Below, one piece after another: positions 56,466 through 64,000 of a stretch of DNA of 64,000 nucleotides; the first letter of the stretch is position 1, and every line of letters begins with the position of its first letter. The notes under the pieces were generated by a model. It saw nothing but the letters and a program-made list of their open reading frames with translations. It had not been told where the DNA came from and ran no database searches. The position numbers and the translations under genes were made by a program. Origin of the DNA: Puia dinghuensis (GTDB lineage Bacteria > Bacteroidota > Bacteroidia > Chitinophagales > Chitinophagaceae); the NCBI GenBank assembly GCA_026225275.1, contig JAMFSL010000154.1, positions 16,829 to 80,828 on the forward strand, in the 5' to 3' direction.

Positions 56466-56562
56466 AAATAATTATCATTTAGTGTGCACAAAAATAATGG
56501 GGATGTTAATACTATGAGTGTTCTAGAGTCTCATATATTTGCTTTTTCGTATCAATATTAAC

Positions 56563-57471
56563 ATGGACGCATTAAGCACAATTTTAGAAGCGACAAAGCT
56601 TGAAAGTGTAGTTTACAAGAAACTTGATGTTTGCGCACCCTGGGGGTTGGACATCGCACAGGACGATAACTCACAATATTGGAGACTTATTAAAGGAAGC
56701 TGTATTCTTGGTTTACAGGATGGACAAACTATTGAAATGAAGGAAGGGGATTTAGTATTTATTCCACATGGCTCCTCTCATTGGATAGCAGACAAATCAA
56801 CAAGCCGCCGGATACCGGCAACTGAATATGTAAAGGCGCGGGATACAGGCATTCGTATTTTTAGCAGTGATGGAGAACAAACCACCATCACCGGCGGACA
56901 TTTTCAATTTGATGATCAGCCTATCCATCCTTTTTTGAAAGACTTACCTCAAGTCATTCACATTGCGCAATTTGAAACGGAATATCAGCTATTGCTGCAG
57001 CATTGTGCGCAGTTAATCCTGGCAGAACTAAATAATGAAAGACCGGGAAGCAAGATAATACTGCGGGGCCTGGCAGAAGTATTGTTCATCAATATCATCA
57101 GGGCTTACCTGGAACAGGTGGTTCCGCAAACCGGGTTTCTATCCGCCTTAATAGATACCCGCATCGGCAAGGCACTCTCACTAATACAGGATTCACCGGG
57201 AAACGCCTGGACAATTGATGCCCTCGCCAAAAGCGTAGGTATGTCAAGGTCTGTTTTCTTTAACCGGTTTAAAAGGTTGGTTGGCGAAACGCCTGCAGTT
57301 TATCTGACCAACTGGCGGATTAGGAAAGCTAAAGAGATACTGGTCATCAATAAAGATAATATCAGTGAAATAGCATTGAAGGTAGGCTATCAATCCGAAG
57401 CTGCATTTAACCGCATCTTTAAAGCAAAGGTTGGCAGTACGCCTGCTGCCTTTAGAAGAGAGTTAGTTTAA
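56563..57471 (+). CDS. AraC-family transcription regulator with cupin domain
   Basis: A 302-residue regulator. The start at 56563 (MDALSTILEATKLE) was taken as the first ATG; a TTG lies upstream. Residues about 5-180 form an AraC-binding cupin of the cupin_6 type (YWRLIKGSCILGLQDG, EGDLVFIPHGSSHW), with a long helical linker. Residues about 200-302 hold two helix-turn-helix motifs (WTIDALAKSVGMSRSVFFNRFKRLVGETP, ISEIALKVGYQSEAAFNRIFK). It is divergent from the dehalogenase gene and the most likely local regulator of it. Regulators of this subgroup often control neighbouring oxidoreductases or hydrolases, so this is inference from position. Confidence 0.88.
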   Translation: MDALSTILEATKLESVVYKKLDVCAPWGLDIAQDDNSQYWRLIKGSCILGLQDGQTIEMKEGDLVFIPHGSSHWIADKSTSRRIPATEYVKARDTGIRIFSSDGEQTTITGGHFQFDDQPIHPFLKDLPQVIHIAQFETEYQLLLQHCAQLILAELNNERPGSKIILRGLAEVLFINIIRAYLEQVVPQTGFLSALIDTRIGKALSLIQDSPGNAWTIDALAKSVGMSRSVFFNRFKRLVGETPAVYLTNWRIRKAKEILVINKDNISEIALKVGYQSEAAFNRIFKAKVGSTPAAFRRELV

Positions 57472-57610
57472 TTACCGCGGTAAAGGGGCGGCAATGGCTT
57501 TCAAGGCCACCAGGTTTAATTTGTCTTTAAATTTAAATGTTAGCATTCTTACACAAAGATATCGCAATTTCTATCAGACGATGACCGCGTACCTGTCGGC
57601 GTTAACGATA

Positions 57611-57657
57611 TTCTAATCCCGTTCTAATAACCTTCTAAGAATGCTTGATTACATTTA
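57611..57657 (+). promoter_or_regulatory. Phased TTCTAAT-repeat promoter of the UspA-like gene
   Basis: TTCTAAT occurs at 57611 and 57622 and TTCTAAG at 57633, exactly 11 bp apart. TACATTTA, one base from the -7 consensus TAnnTTTG, starts at 57650, 28 bp after the last perfect repeat and 28 bp before the ATG. No -33 TTTG is present. The same geometry recurs at 60896-60953 and 62547-62604. Confidence 0.7.
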
Positions 57658-57685
57658 GGGTCTTCTTCAATAAATTCATAGAGCC

Positions 57686-58273
57686 ATGAATGCCTCTAAC
57701 GACAATATTCTGATACCGATCGCACGTGATTTTGATACTCAAAAGGCTGTGGCAGAGGCAACAAAATTGGCAAAGTCTTCGCAAACAACCATTCATCTCG
57801 TCTCCTCGATATACCCGGGTAATCCTTTTTTCTTTTTTCGGCCAGCTTCTGCATTTGAACGAATCCTTAATAACAACCTGGATTCGTATTTGAAGGCGCT
57901 GCTAAATTTGATGTATTGGAAAAATTTCATTGAAGTAGGCAGCCCAGGTGTTGCTGTGAGGATACACCTAAAGGCAGGCCTTTCCTGGCGGTCGGCGATA
58001 ATGCGAACCGTTCATAAAGTAGGATCTGGGACGATTATTCTTGTTAAACGTCCGGCAATATATTCGCGCGCAGTAGTGAATAGGCTTTTTATTCGGATAT
58101 TAACTCAAGAAACCGGTTGTAAAATATTGTCTCCAGGAGCTCATACGACATTTATGACCATCGAAAAGTCGGAAATATTTAGCCGCCCGTCAACCCCAAA
58201 ATTATACATCACCGACAAAAAATGTAAAGGATTTTCCGCGCACTCCTTTCATTATTTGCTATCCGAGAATTGA
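57686..58273 (+). CDS. UspA-like universal stress protein
   Basis: A 195-residue cytosolic protein. The N-terminus NILIPIARDFDTQKAVAEATKLAKSSQTTIHLVSSIYPG fits the first strand-helix-strand of UspA domains, and SGTIILVKRP fits the fourth strand. The ATP-binding glycine motif (GxxG, then GS/T) is not visible. It is longer than one Usp domain but shorter than a tandem protein; the second half is poorly conserved. The TTCTAAT-repeat promoter upstream suggests stress-induced expression shared with the other repeat-bearing genes here. Family call moderate; function unknown. Confidence 0.65.
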   Translation: MNASNDNILIPIARDFDTQKAVAEATKLAKSSQTTIHLVSSIYPGNPFFFFRPASAFERILNNNLDSYLKALLNLMYWKNFIEVGSPGVAVRIHLKAGLSWRSAIMRTVHKVGSGTIILVKRPAIYSRAVVNRLFIRILTQETGCKILSPGAHTTFMTIEKSEIFSRPSTPKLYITDKKCKGFSAHSFHYLLSEN

Positions 58274-58523
58274 AAACTGCTACTGCCGGCTCATAATCTG
58301 CTAAGTCGAATATTTTAAGGTGCAGCCGAAACTGATCTCAACACACTTACCTAACCTTATTCTAATTCAGTCGTTAATGTTTTATTATAACGACTATTGG
58401 CCCATCGATTTTTATCAACAACTCGCGTAAATTTAAGGTGAACGTTCGGGATTAGTATTGCGAGCATTTTCTTTTTCAAAATATAGCTGATCTTGCAATG
58501 TTTAAAAAAAAGGAGGATTCATC

Positions 58524-58952
58524 ATGACCATAAGTAATTTAATCAACGAGGTGTTCTATGATATGCAGGCAGGCAAATTTGAAAGAGCTAATATATTGTT
58601 TGCTGATCATTTCAGAGGAACACTGCTGGGAAAGGAAGTCAACAGACCGATGTATATTTCTGCTTATCGTTCTCTGTTGGAAGGCATTCCCGATCTAAAA
58701 ATTAATGTTCAGGAGATAAGTACAGATGGTTCCGTCATAACCGCAAAAGTAAAAATATCGGGTACCAATACCCAGACGATGCCGTCTTTGATAAGAGGCC
58801 GGCAAGAAATCCCTGCCACTAACAGGCGGGTAAATGGGCTGATCTCGGAATTAGAAATTACTATTAAAGATGGTAGAATAGAGGAAATACGAAGCCCCCG
58901 TAACACCCGTGGCTTATTCGCAGGCCTGTTGGATAAATTAGGGATGAATTAA
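58524..58952 (+). CDS. SnoaL-like/ester cyclase-type NTF2-fold protein
   Basis: A 142-residue protein with the cone-shaped NTF2-like pattern of SnoaL-like proteins: an N-terminal helix pair (LINEVFYDMQAGKFERA, NILFADHF), then GIPDLKINVQEISTDGSVITAKVKISGTN and a final sheet ISELEITIKDGRIEEI. No catalytic residue can be assigned. The start is clear: a strong AAGGAGG lies at about 58509-58515, 9 bp before ATG, unusual in this window. It is separated by 250 bp from the Usp-like gene, so it is probably a unit of its own. The role may be in stress or small-molecule turnover; unproven. Confidence 0.7.
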   Translation: MTISNLINEVFYDMQAGKFERANILFADHFRGTLLGKEVNRPMYISAYRSLLEGIPDLKINVQEISTDGSVITAKVKISGTNTQTMPSLIRGRQEIPATNRRVNGLISELEITIKDGRIEEIRSPRNTRGLFAGLLDKLGMN

Positions 58953-59029
58953 AAAGGAATCCAGTAAAGATAGTTTGGATCACGAGAAATTGTAATTGAA
59001 AGAGCAATGATCCTTAAAAATGTATTCTG

Positions 59030-60265
59030 CTATACTTTGATCCTTTTGGCAAATTTACCAATGGTAAGTCCCTGCACGATAATCGAGAACAGTACGACCA
59101 GGTAGGTGATCACGATGAAAAGGTTGCCGGACATTTCTGACGGGACCGAAAGAGCCAAGGCCACGGAGAGTCCTCCTCGGAGTCCGCCCCAGGTAAGGAT
59201 GCCAATGGCATTCTTTTCGAAACACGTCTTGTATTTCAAAAGGCCGATTGGGAGAGCCACAGATATATAGCGGGCCAGAAGTACGATAGGTATTGAAGCA
59301 AGACCAAGCCAGAATAAAGTAGGGTGAAAGGGAATGACAAGCATTTCCAAGCCGATCAGAAGGAAAAGAATCGCATTCAGCAAGTTGTCAACTAAACTCC
59401 AGAACTTCTCTATATATTCGCGCGAGATGTCACTCATGGCGGTATCGCGAGTCTTGTTGCCGGTGATTATGCCCGCGACAACCATGGCAAGAGGACCGCT
59501 AACATCGAGTTTATCGGCTAGCAGGTAGCCGCCCATCACGATAGCTAGAGTGATCATGACTTCCACCTGGTAGTAGTCGATGGTCTTGAGGAGAAGGAAT
59601 CCGGCATAACCGAGAGCTGCACCAAGGAGGAGACCACCGCCGGCCTGTCTTAGGAAGAGGAAAATGACATTAGTCACTGAAAGTTGACCGATACCCGCTT
59701 CGGCAACTTGATAAAGGCAGACGAAGACAACGATACCTACGCCGTCGTTAAATAGGGATTCTCCTGTTATTTTGACTTCCAGGGTGGCCGGAAGCTTCGC
59801 ATGTCTGAGTATGCCGAGGACGGCAATGGGATCGGTAGGGGAAATGAGGGCGCCGAATAAAAGGCAATAAATAAAGGCAATGGACTGTTGGAAAATATGA
59901 CATAAGAAATACAACAGGCTTCCAACGATAGCAGTTGAAATAATAACGCTAAGAGTGGAGAAGGTTAAGATAGAAACGCTTTCCTGCTTTAATTTTGCTG
60001 CCTTGACGTGAATAGCGCCGGCAAATAGAAGGAAACTCAGCATGATCTTGATAAGAATGGTATGAAAGTCGATGCTCCGAATGAATATAGTAGCTTCCCG
60101 AAAGATTCCGGGTTGAACGAGGCCGATGCCAAAGATGGCCAGGGAGGCAACCAATGAAATGATCATCACGCCGATGATGTCAGGCAATTTAATAAAGCGG
60201 TAATTGATATAGCCAGACACGGCCGCCAGGACAGTAATAACCGCCAGGGCGTTATATAGTTGCAT
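59030..60265 (-). CDS. CPA1-type Na+/H+ (cation/proton) antiporter
   Basis: A 411-residue inner-membrane protein with about 12 hydrophobic segments, exchanging Na+ or K+ for H+. The ion-binding ND-type signature is in ISPTDPIAVLGILR and GESLFNDGVGIVVF, and the conserved TWGGLRGGLSVALALS occurs in a late helix. These are characteristic of NhaP/NHE-like CPA1 members. There is no cytosolic regulatory tail (TrkA-C), so it is a compact form. It is convergent with the SnoaL-like gene and lies beside stress genes, fitting pH and salt homeostasis. Confidence 0.93.
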   Translation of the reverse strand: MQLYNALAVITVLAAVSGYINYRFIKLPDIIGVMIISLVASLAIFGIGLVQPGIFREATIFIRSIDFHTILIKIMLSFLLFAGAIHVKAAKLKQESVSILTFSTLSVIISTAIVGSLLYFLCHIFQQSIAFIYCLLFGALISPTDPIAVLGILRHAKLPATLEVKITGESLFNDGVGIVVFVCLYQVAEAGIGQLSVTNVIFLFLRQAGGGLLLGAALGYAGFLLLKTIDYYQVEVMITLAIVMGGYLLADKLDVSGPLAMVVAGIITGNKTRDTAMSDISREYIEKFWSLVDNLLNAILFLLIGLEMLVIPFHPTLFWLGLASIPIVLLARYISVALPIGLLKYKTCFEKNAIGILTWGGLRGGLSVALALSVPSEMSGNLFIVITYLVVLFSIIVQGLTIGKFAKRIKV

Positions 60266-60373
60266 AGGAAGTAAAAATAGGACAAAAAAAGTGGGATATT
60301 TGTTAGATCTAACTATACACCCCGCTGTGCGGAAGCGACCGGGCCCGATTTCAGTTGACAGTTCAACTGAGTA

Positions 60374-60814
60374 TTAATGATCAGCCAATAGCTGCCCGCT
60401 AGCGTTAAAGAAAAGAATTTTTCGGCCCATATCACTCTTTGTTACCACAACATGATATTGGGTAGTCCCGTTTGATTCTTGCAAAATATAAGCGGACGTG
60501 CCCTTCCAGTCGCCGTATTTACAGGATTTCAGGCTGTCAGTTACCAGGCGCGGCAGGCTGTCCCACTGAATAACTTCCTCCGTGCTTATCCAGCTGCCTG
60601 CAGGAGTAAACTTCGCTTCGCACTTTGAGCCTTTAATATTGAAAAAGGCTGAGAAATTGATTATTTTATCTTTCCATTGTAAATCAGAAGCATTAGGAAA
60701 CATTTTATTGAAGGTATTTGTCACTTCAACCGGGGTAGGTCTCGACTGCCCCAAGGACAATATGCTTACAAGATTGAAACCTACTAGCAATAGGCATAAA
60801 TTAAGCTGTTTCAT
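60374..60814 (-). CDS. PepSY-like periplasmic protein (DUF2874 type)
   Basis: A 146-residue secreted protein, with a signal peptide ending near LSLGQ. The start at 60814 (MKQLNLC) is preferred over an upstream TTG. The body has the PepSY-like alternation VTNTFNKMFPNASDLQWKDK, then F...FNIKGSKCEAKFTPAGSW, then EVIQWDSLPRLV, followed by a second half with tyrosines and YHVVVTKSDMGRKILFFNASGQLL. These proteins are common in Bacteroidota; a binding or inhibitor role has been proposed for the family, with no known target. Its promoter bears three exact 11-bp-phased TTCTAAT repeats. Confidence 0.78.
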   Translation of the reverse strand: MKQLNLCLLLVGFNLVSILSLGQSRPTPVEVTNTFNKMFPNASDLQWKDKIINFSAFFNIKGSKCEAKFTPAGSWISTEEVIQWDSLPRLVTDSLKSCKYGDWKGTSAYILQESNGTTQYHVVVTKSDMGRKILFFNASGQLLADH

Positions 60815-60832
60815 TTTGGCATTTTTTAGCAA

Positions 60833-61144
60833 TCGACAAACAAAATTCCAACTCTAACGACGGACAATCCTTGGCTACAGTGAACAAAGACTGGCTAAAT
60901 ATAAAAGGACGTTCTTAGAGCCACATTAGAAATGGATTAGAATTCTATTAGAAATCATAGACCTTGAGTCATCCATTGGACTTCAGACAATTGATCGACT
61001 GCCTGTGACAGGAGTACTAAAGCTCCGCTGTTAACCGCAGCTGGGCTGCGAATAGGTGCGAGGGTCAGCTTCACCTTTTACTGGCAGGAAGCGAAGCATC
61101 GGGAAAATAAAATCTTTGCAATAGACGTATCTTAAAGAACGTGA
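60833..61144. other. Gene-free stretch holding the PepSY-like gene promoter
   Basis: This 312-bp stretch has no credible gene. The left part contains the promoter of the PepSY-like gene (see 60896-60953). The rest (60960-61144) holds the 3' flank of the leftward permease gene; I see no terminator hairpin there that I can support. Confidence 0.5.
60896..60953 (-). promoter_or_regulatory. Phased TTCTAAT-repeat promoter of the PepSY-like gene
   Basis: On the minus strand TTCTAAT begins at 60953, 60942 and 60931, each 11 bp apart, followed in phase by the degenerate CTCTAAG (60920-60914). The -7-like TATATTTA starts at 60903, again 28 bp after the last perfect repeat and 17 bp after the degenerate one, as in the other copies. 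It lies about 80 bp before the ATG at 60814. Confidence 0.72.
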
Positions 61145-62284
61145 TTATTTCATACTCCTCTTCCCCCGCAAGAAATAAAACACCGAAAGCGGGATAAAGA
61201 TCATATTCAGCCACGCTTGCCAGTTCCAAACGATGGCATTACTCATATTCCGCATTTGTCCCCCCGGCGACTTAGGTATCCAGTGGAGTGCGCCGAAACC
61301 TAGCTCTACCAGCAGCGCGGTGGCGAAAATACAGCCCGTCAACGTGATCAGCAGGTACCACATCGTTCGCAGCCCATAATATTTCCGATATACCATCAAC
61401 ATCGGCACCGTCACCAGATCTGCCAGGATAAAGGCGATGACACCGCCAAACGATATACCCCCTTGCCACAAAACAGCCGCCATCACGATATTTCCAACAG
61501 AACAGACAAAGGCCAAAATAGCTATTAATATCCCGACCAAAGCGTTCCAGGCCAGTACGGCCAGGTGCGGCACATGCCCGTTGTCAGAGAGAAAAAGTGC
61601 TTTCCAAAAGGGGGCCGGGATGACTACCATCAAAACCGATGCGATGGCCACGCCAATCAGAATATCCTTGCCCACCATCATCACGTCCATATAAAAATAG
61701 CCTGCTGCGGCCGACAGCTTTGCCCGAAAGGTATCTTTTGATCCCCCAAGGTAGCCGTCCTCACTTTGCATTGCACCATGATCGTGCTGCTTCGAATGAT
61801 GTTCGTGCTTGTCGTGAGTGTCACCGTTTTCCTCTGCAGAAGCCCTATCAATTGCCTCCTGTTTAACTTTGGAAGGATAGACATAAGCGATTACCAATGC
61901 CGAGATCACGATGAAGATTACGCCTCCCGCGAGCTCTCCACCAAAAAACGCCCAGCCCAGCAACGTGACGATCACAATAAAGATCTCAAAGACCAGGTTG
62001 GTACTGGCTACCATGAATACAACTGCATTCGACCAGGTTCAGCCTTTTAGCAATAAGGTTCGTGCCATGGATGCCGCCGCATAAGAACAGGAAGAGGAAA
62101 TAGCACCGAAGAAAGAAGACAGGCCGACGGCCCCTGCCGTATTCCTGCCCAGCTTCGACGAGATCGTGCTAGTGGGAACAAAGGCCCTCACGAGGGATGA
62201 TAATATAAATCCGAAGGCCAGGCCCCAATAAATGTCCCAAACCATGCCCAGAAAGCCCAGCAGTATCTTATATAATTCGTGCAT
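61145..62284 (-). pseudogene. Metal permease (ArsP_1/DUF318 type) interrupted by an in-frame TGA
   Basis: One continuous reading frame of 380 codons broken only at codon 82 by TGA (62041-62039). Before it lies the family block SSCSYAAASMARTLLLKG; after it TWSNAVVFMVASTNLVFE continues without a frame change, as expected for a permease of 350-400 residues with about 8-10 membrane helices in two halves. The second half contains a His/Asp-rich cytosolic loop (HDKHEHHSKQHDHG), suggesting binding of Cu, Zn or a similar metal. An ATG lies 8 codons after the TGA and could restart translation to a 289-residue protein. It is most likely a recent nonsense mutation; recoding is discussed in the findings. 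Confidence 0.75.
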
Positions 62285-62294
62285 GGACCCGTAT

Positions 62295-62480
62295 TTATTT
62301 TCTCGTCGATAAGAACGTCTGGGTGCCCGTTAGCTCTTTCTTTTTTAGCAATCGACCGCAAGCCGTCCGGTTCAGCGCGCCCATCAGCCCATTGATACGA
62401 TCGCCGGGAAAACCATAAATCCTTATAATGCCCCATTCACAGATTCGGTTGATCTGAAAATCGCGTACTTGCTGGCTCAT
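62295..62480 (-). pseudogene. N-terminal stub of a thiamine pyrophosphate enzyme
   Basis: A 61-codon frame whose first 40 residues, VRDFQINRICEWGIIRIYG followed by FPGDRINGLMGALNR, match the N-terminus of PoxB/acetolactate-synthase-like TPP enzymes (usual pattern EWGVxRIFGxPGDGINGxxGAL). After that the similarity stops (ACGRLLKKKELTG) and the frame ends. The remaining 500 or so residues of such enzymes are absent; the metal permease gene begins 10 bp downstream. It is a remnant left by a deletion. Confidence 0.7.
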
Positions 62481-62546
62481 GTTAAGAAGATTGAAGGGAG
62501 TGAAAATAAACGTCCAGAAATAATCATGCCACGAGATGTGGATTTT

Positions 62547-62604
62547 TTCTAATCTTTTTCTAATCTGCTTCTAATCCCGTGTTAAGTTGATAGAGCTACC
62601 TTAA
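62547..62604 (+). promoter_or_regulatory. Phased TTCTAAT-repeat promoter of the small membrane protein gene
   Basis: Three exact TTCTAAT units start at 62547, 62558 and 62569, followed in phase by the degenerate TGTTAAG (62580). The -7-like TACCTTAA starts at 62597, 28 bp after the last perfect repeat, giving a leader of only some 15-20 nt before the ATG at 62623. Confidence 0.72.
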
Positions 62605-62622
62605 CAGATTAAAATAGCTTTT

Positions 62623-63051
62623 ATGCAAAATGATCATGAAAATAGATTCACCCATGCGATGCTCACCGGCTTATTCGTCGGCATCATCGACACGCTTATC
62701 TGCCTGACCTATAATATCGGCTATCGGAACCTTACCGGCTACGCACCGTCGATGCTCATCAATGTCTCTTCACTGATATTCGCCGTTAATCTGCTTTTGT
62801 TGCTAACTGGCATGGTTTATTTCGTCTTTAGCAAACTGTTCGGCAACAAAGACTATGTCTATATCATTGTGGCTATTCTCTTTACCGTTTTTCTGGCCTG
62901 GAAAACAGAAATCGGCCACCGATTCTCCGATGCCACGGTTAATGCCGAATCTAAGGGGCTGTTGCTCGGTATCGTGCTCATATTGGGGATCAGCGCGATC
63001 GCATTGCCATTTTTCTTTCGCAGCAAGTTCTTCGAGAAGCACGTGTTTTAA
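62623..63051 (+). CDS. Small four-helix membrane protein of unknown function
   Basis: A 142-residue protein with four hydrophobic segments: about 14-34 (MLTGLFVGIIDTLICLTYNIG), 47-70 (INVSSLIFAVNLLLLLTGMVYFVF), 76-92 (DYVYIIVAILFTVFLAW) and 110-130 (LLLGIVLILGISAIALPFFF). It has no signal peptide beyond the first helix and no recognised motif. It is expressed from a TTCTAAT-repeat promoter and followed by a DUF6799-like gene 72 bp on, perhaps in one transcript. It resembles small membrane proteins that accompany stress genes in Bacteroidota; function unknown. Confidence 0.7.
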   Translation: MQNDHENRFTHAMLTGLFVGIIDTLICLTYNIGYRNLTGYAPSMLINVSSLIFAVNLLLLLTGMVYFVFSKLFGNKDYVYIIVAILFTVFLAWKTEIGHRFSDATVNAESKGLLLGIVLILGISAIALPFFFRSKFFEKHVF

Positions 63052-63123
63052 ACTGCTTTCAATTGCCAGGCAAGTGTTTTGAATAGGTGCGTATATAAAG
63101 ATTCAATTTAAAAACACGTCGTT

Positions 63124-63444
63124 ATGAAACGCTTACTAGGTATTATGGCCCTATGCGCCATCGCTTTTCCCGGATTTGCACAACAAGGTAATCTCAAAGA
63201 GGACAGTGACCCCTGGGTATATATCCTGATGAAACACGGCAAAATGATAGAGGTTATGCATAACAAGACAAAGTTAGTGACTCGAAATGTATACCTGGTC
63301 AATGGAACCACCATTCATCCGCACGGAACCATCAATGTTTCAAGCGGTCGGACCAAACACATGCATGAGGGTGAGTACATCACCATGGACGGGCGGATCC
63401 GCAAGCTTAAGGATATGGTCGACCCCAAGCTATTGCACCCTTAA
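63124..63444 (+). CDS. Secreted DUF6799-like small protein
   Basis: A 106-residue protein with a signal peptide ending near GFAQQ. The mature part carries the repeated short strands of DUF6799-type proteins: VYILMKHGKMIEVMHNKTK, NGTTIHPHGTINVSSG and HMHEGEYITMDGRIRKL. It is rich in His and Met (MKHGKM, HPH, KHMHEG), which could bind copper or another soft metal. It lies between the small membrane protein and the ClC gene. The metal role is inferred from composition and from the metal permease nearby. Confidence 0.75.
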   Translation: MKRLLGIMALCAIAFPGFAQQGNLKEDSDPWVYILMKHGKMIEVMHNKTKLVTRNVYLVNGTTIHPHGTINVSSGRTKHMHEGEYITMDGRIRKLKDMVDPKLLHP

Positions 63445-63475
63445 GGTTACCAATGCCACTTACATAATGTACTTA

Positions 63476-63533
63476 TTCTAATTGCATTCTAATGGCGTTT
63501 TAGGGCCCAGCAAAGAACAAATGCCTAATTTCG
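63476..63533 (+). promoter_or_regulatory. TTCTAAT-repeat promoter of the ClC channel gene
   Basis: Two exact TTCTAAT units start at 63476 and 63487. The -7-like TAATTTCG starts at 63526, 39 bp after the second, which is the 28-bp spacing of the other copies plus one more 11-bp step. The intervening units are strongly degenerate, so this is a weaker member. The ATG follows at 63584. Confidence 0.5.
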
Positions 63534-63583
63534 CCGGGCAAATAGTACCATATCCTAATCGTGCGAGTGGTATACTTAAACAT

Positions 63584-64000
63584 ATGTTCAAAATGTTCAA
63601 AAGAGCCATATTTCTCGGAAGGACTTTATTTGAAAAGATTGGCAGTGAAAAAGTAAAGCAAAATCTCTTACAAGCCTTACCCTTTTTAATAGGTTCCGTT
63701 ATCACAGGCCTAATTGCCGTAGTATACACTCGGTTGTTTGCCCTCGCCGAGCACTGCACAGCCTACATATACCACAATTACGCCTATCTTTTTTTTCTGA
63801 TCACCCCATGTTGTTTCGTGCTTTCGTGGTGGGTAGTCAAAAGATTCTCTCCCTACGCCCGCGGAAGCGGTATCCCACAGGTGATGGCCGCCATCGAACT
63901 GAGTTCGCCTCGTTCTTCCTTTCTGGTAAAACGCCTGTTAAGTATAAAAGTGATCCTTGTAAAGATCATTTCAAGTCTGGTGATGGTATTTGGCGGCGGC
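63584..64000 (+). CDS. ClC-family chloride channel/antiporter, C-terminus outside window
   Basis: The first 139 residues of an inner-membrane ClC protein. The N-terminus MFKMFKRAIFLGRTLFEKIG precedes the first helix (ALPFLIGSVITGLIAVVYTRLF), and the chloride-binding signature GSGIPQVMAAIEL lies at residues about 94-106. The frame is open to the window end. ClC proteins move chloride, often in exchange for protons, and bacterial ones support acid resistance. A second ATG, three codons on (63593), is possible. The TTCTAAT-type promoter suggests co-control with the Usp-like and PepSY-like genes. Confidence 0.9.
   Translation, partial: MFKMFKRAIFLGRTLFEKIGSEKVKQNLLQALPFLIGSVITGLIAVVYTRLFALAEHCTAYIYHNYAYLFFLITPCCFVLSWWVVKRFSPYARGSGIPQVMAAIELSSPRSSFLVKRLLSIKVILVKIISSLVMVFGGG

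Noticed and set aside
58349..58389. TTCTAAT at 58360 upstream of the SnoaL-like gene as a fifth regulon member
   Set aside because: Only one exact unit; flanking units match at CTAA only, and the TA 28 bp on is not followed by a TTTG-like box.
60862..60870. GGACAATCC as another copy of the mannan-locus operator
   Set aside because: No adjoining CGACAAG half, and it lies between the PepSY-like gene's predicted promoter and its start; taken as chance.

Overview
This is a Bacteroidota window, most like a soil or plant-associated Chitinophagaceae. The grounds are two SusC/SusD pairs, two hybrid two-component regulators, lipoprotein signals, Bacteroidota-style -7 boxes (TAnnTTTG-like) and weak Shine-Dalgarno sites. 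The genus is inference; there is no rRNA or intact tRNA in the window.

Positions 1-51300 form a large alpha-mannan/galactoside utilisation region. The left arm reads leftward: SusC, SusD, an FG-GAP/ASPIC lipoprotein and a LacZ-type GH2 cut by the window edge. A divergent arm reads rightward from 11345: a TIM-barrel-like secreted protein of unassigned family, GH38 alpha-mannosidase, a beta-propeller protein, GH2, GH76 endo-mannanase, two NIF3-like proteins and a hybrid two-component regulator (23280-27470). A second regulator (29171-33334) reads leftward into a GH2 gene ruined by an internal deletion. Opposite it runs an operon with a PQQ dehydrogenase-cytochrome c protein, a bicupin-gluconolactonase fusion, a GH2-like protein, an NlpC/P60-like protein without its cysteine, a GH-A clan glycosidase, a second SusC/SusD pair and a GH92 mannosidase. 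GH38, GH76 and GH92 together point to alpha-mannan. The GH2 and GH-A enzymes suggest beta-linked (perhaps galactosyl) decorations. A short motif resembling ACAATYCGACAAG recurs in several of the control regions.

Positions 51300-55600 differ in style. They hold a small protein of unknown function, then an RsbQ-type hydrolase followed by a soluble PAS histidine kinase, with a single-domain response regulator divergent from them. This looks like the Bacillus RsbQ-RsbP energy-stress sensor with its phosphatase output replaced by a kinase. After it come a fragment matching a tRNA 3' end, a strong terminator and a decayed tyrosine recombinase, suggesting an island boundary.

Positions 55600-64000 are mostly stress and ion-homeostasis genes: a haloalkane dehalogenase with a divergent AraC regulator, a UspA-like protein, a SnoaL-like protein, a cation/proton antiporter, a PepSY-like protein, a metal permease interrupted by an in-frame TGA, a stub of a TPP enzyme, a small membrane protein, a DUF6799-type protein and a ClC channel. 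Four of these genes have promoters with phased TTCTAAT repeats every 11 bp at a fixed distance from a -7-like box. This looks like an activator-dependent regulon and, with the RsbQ-kinase module, is the most novel signal in the window.
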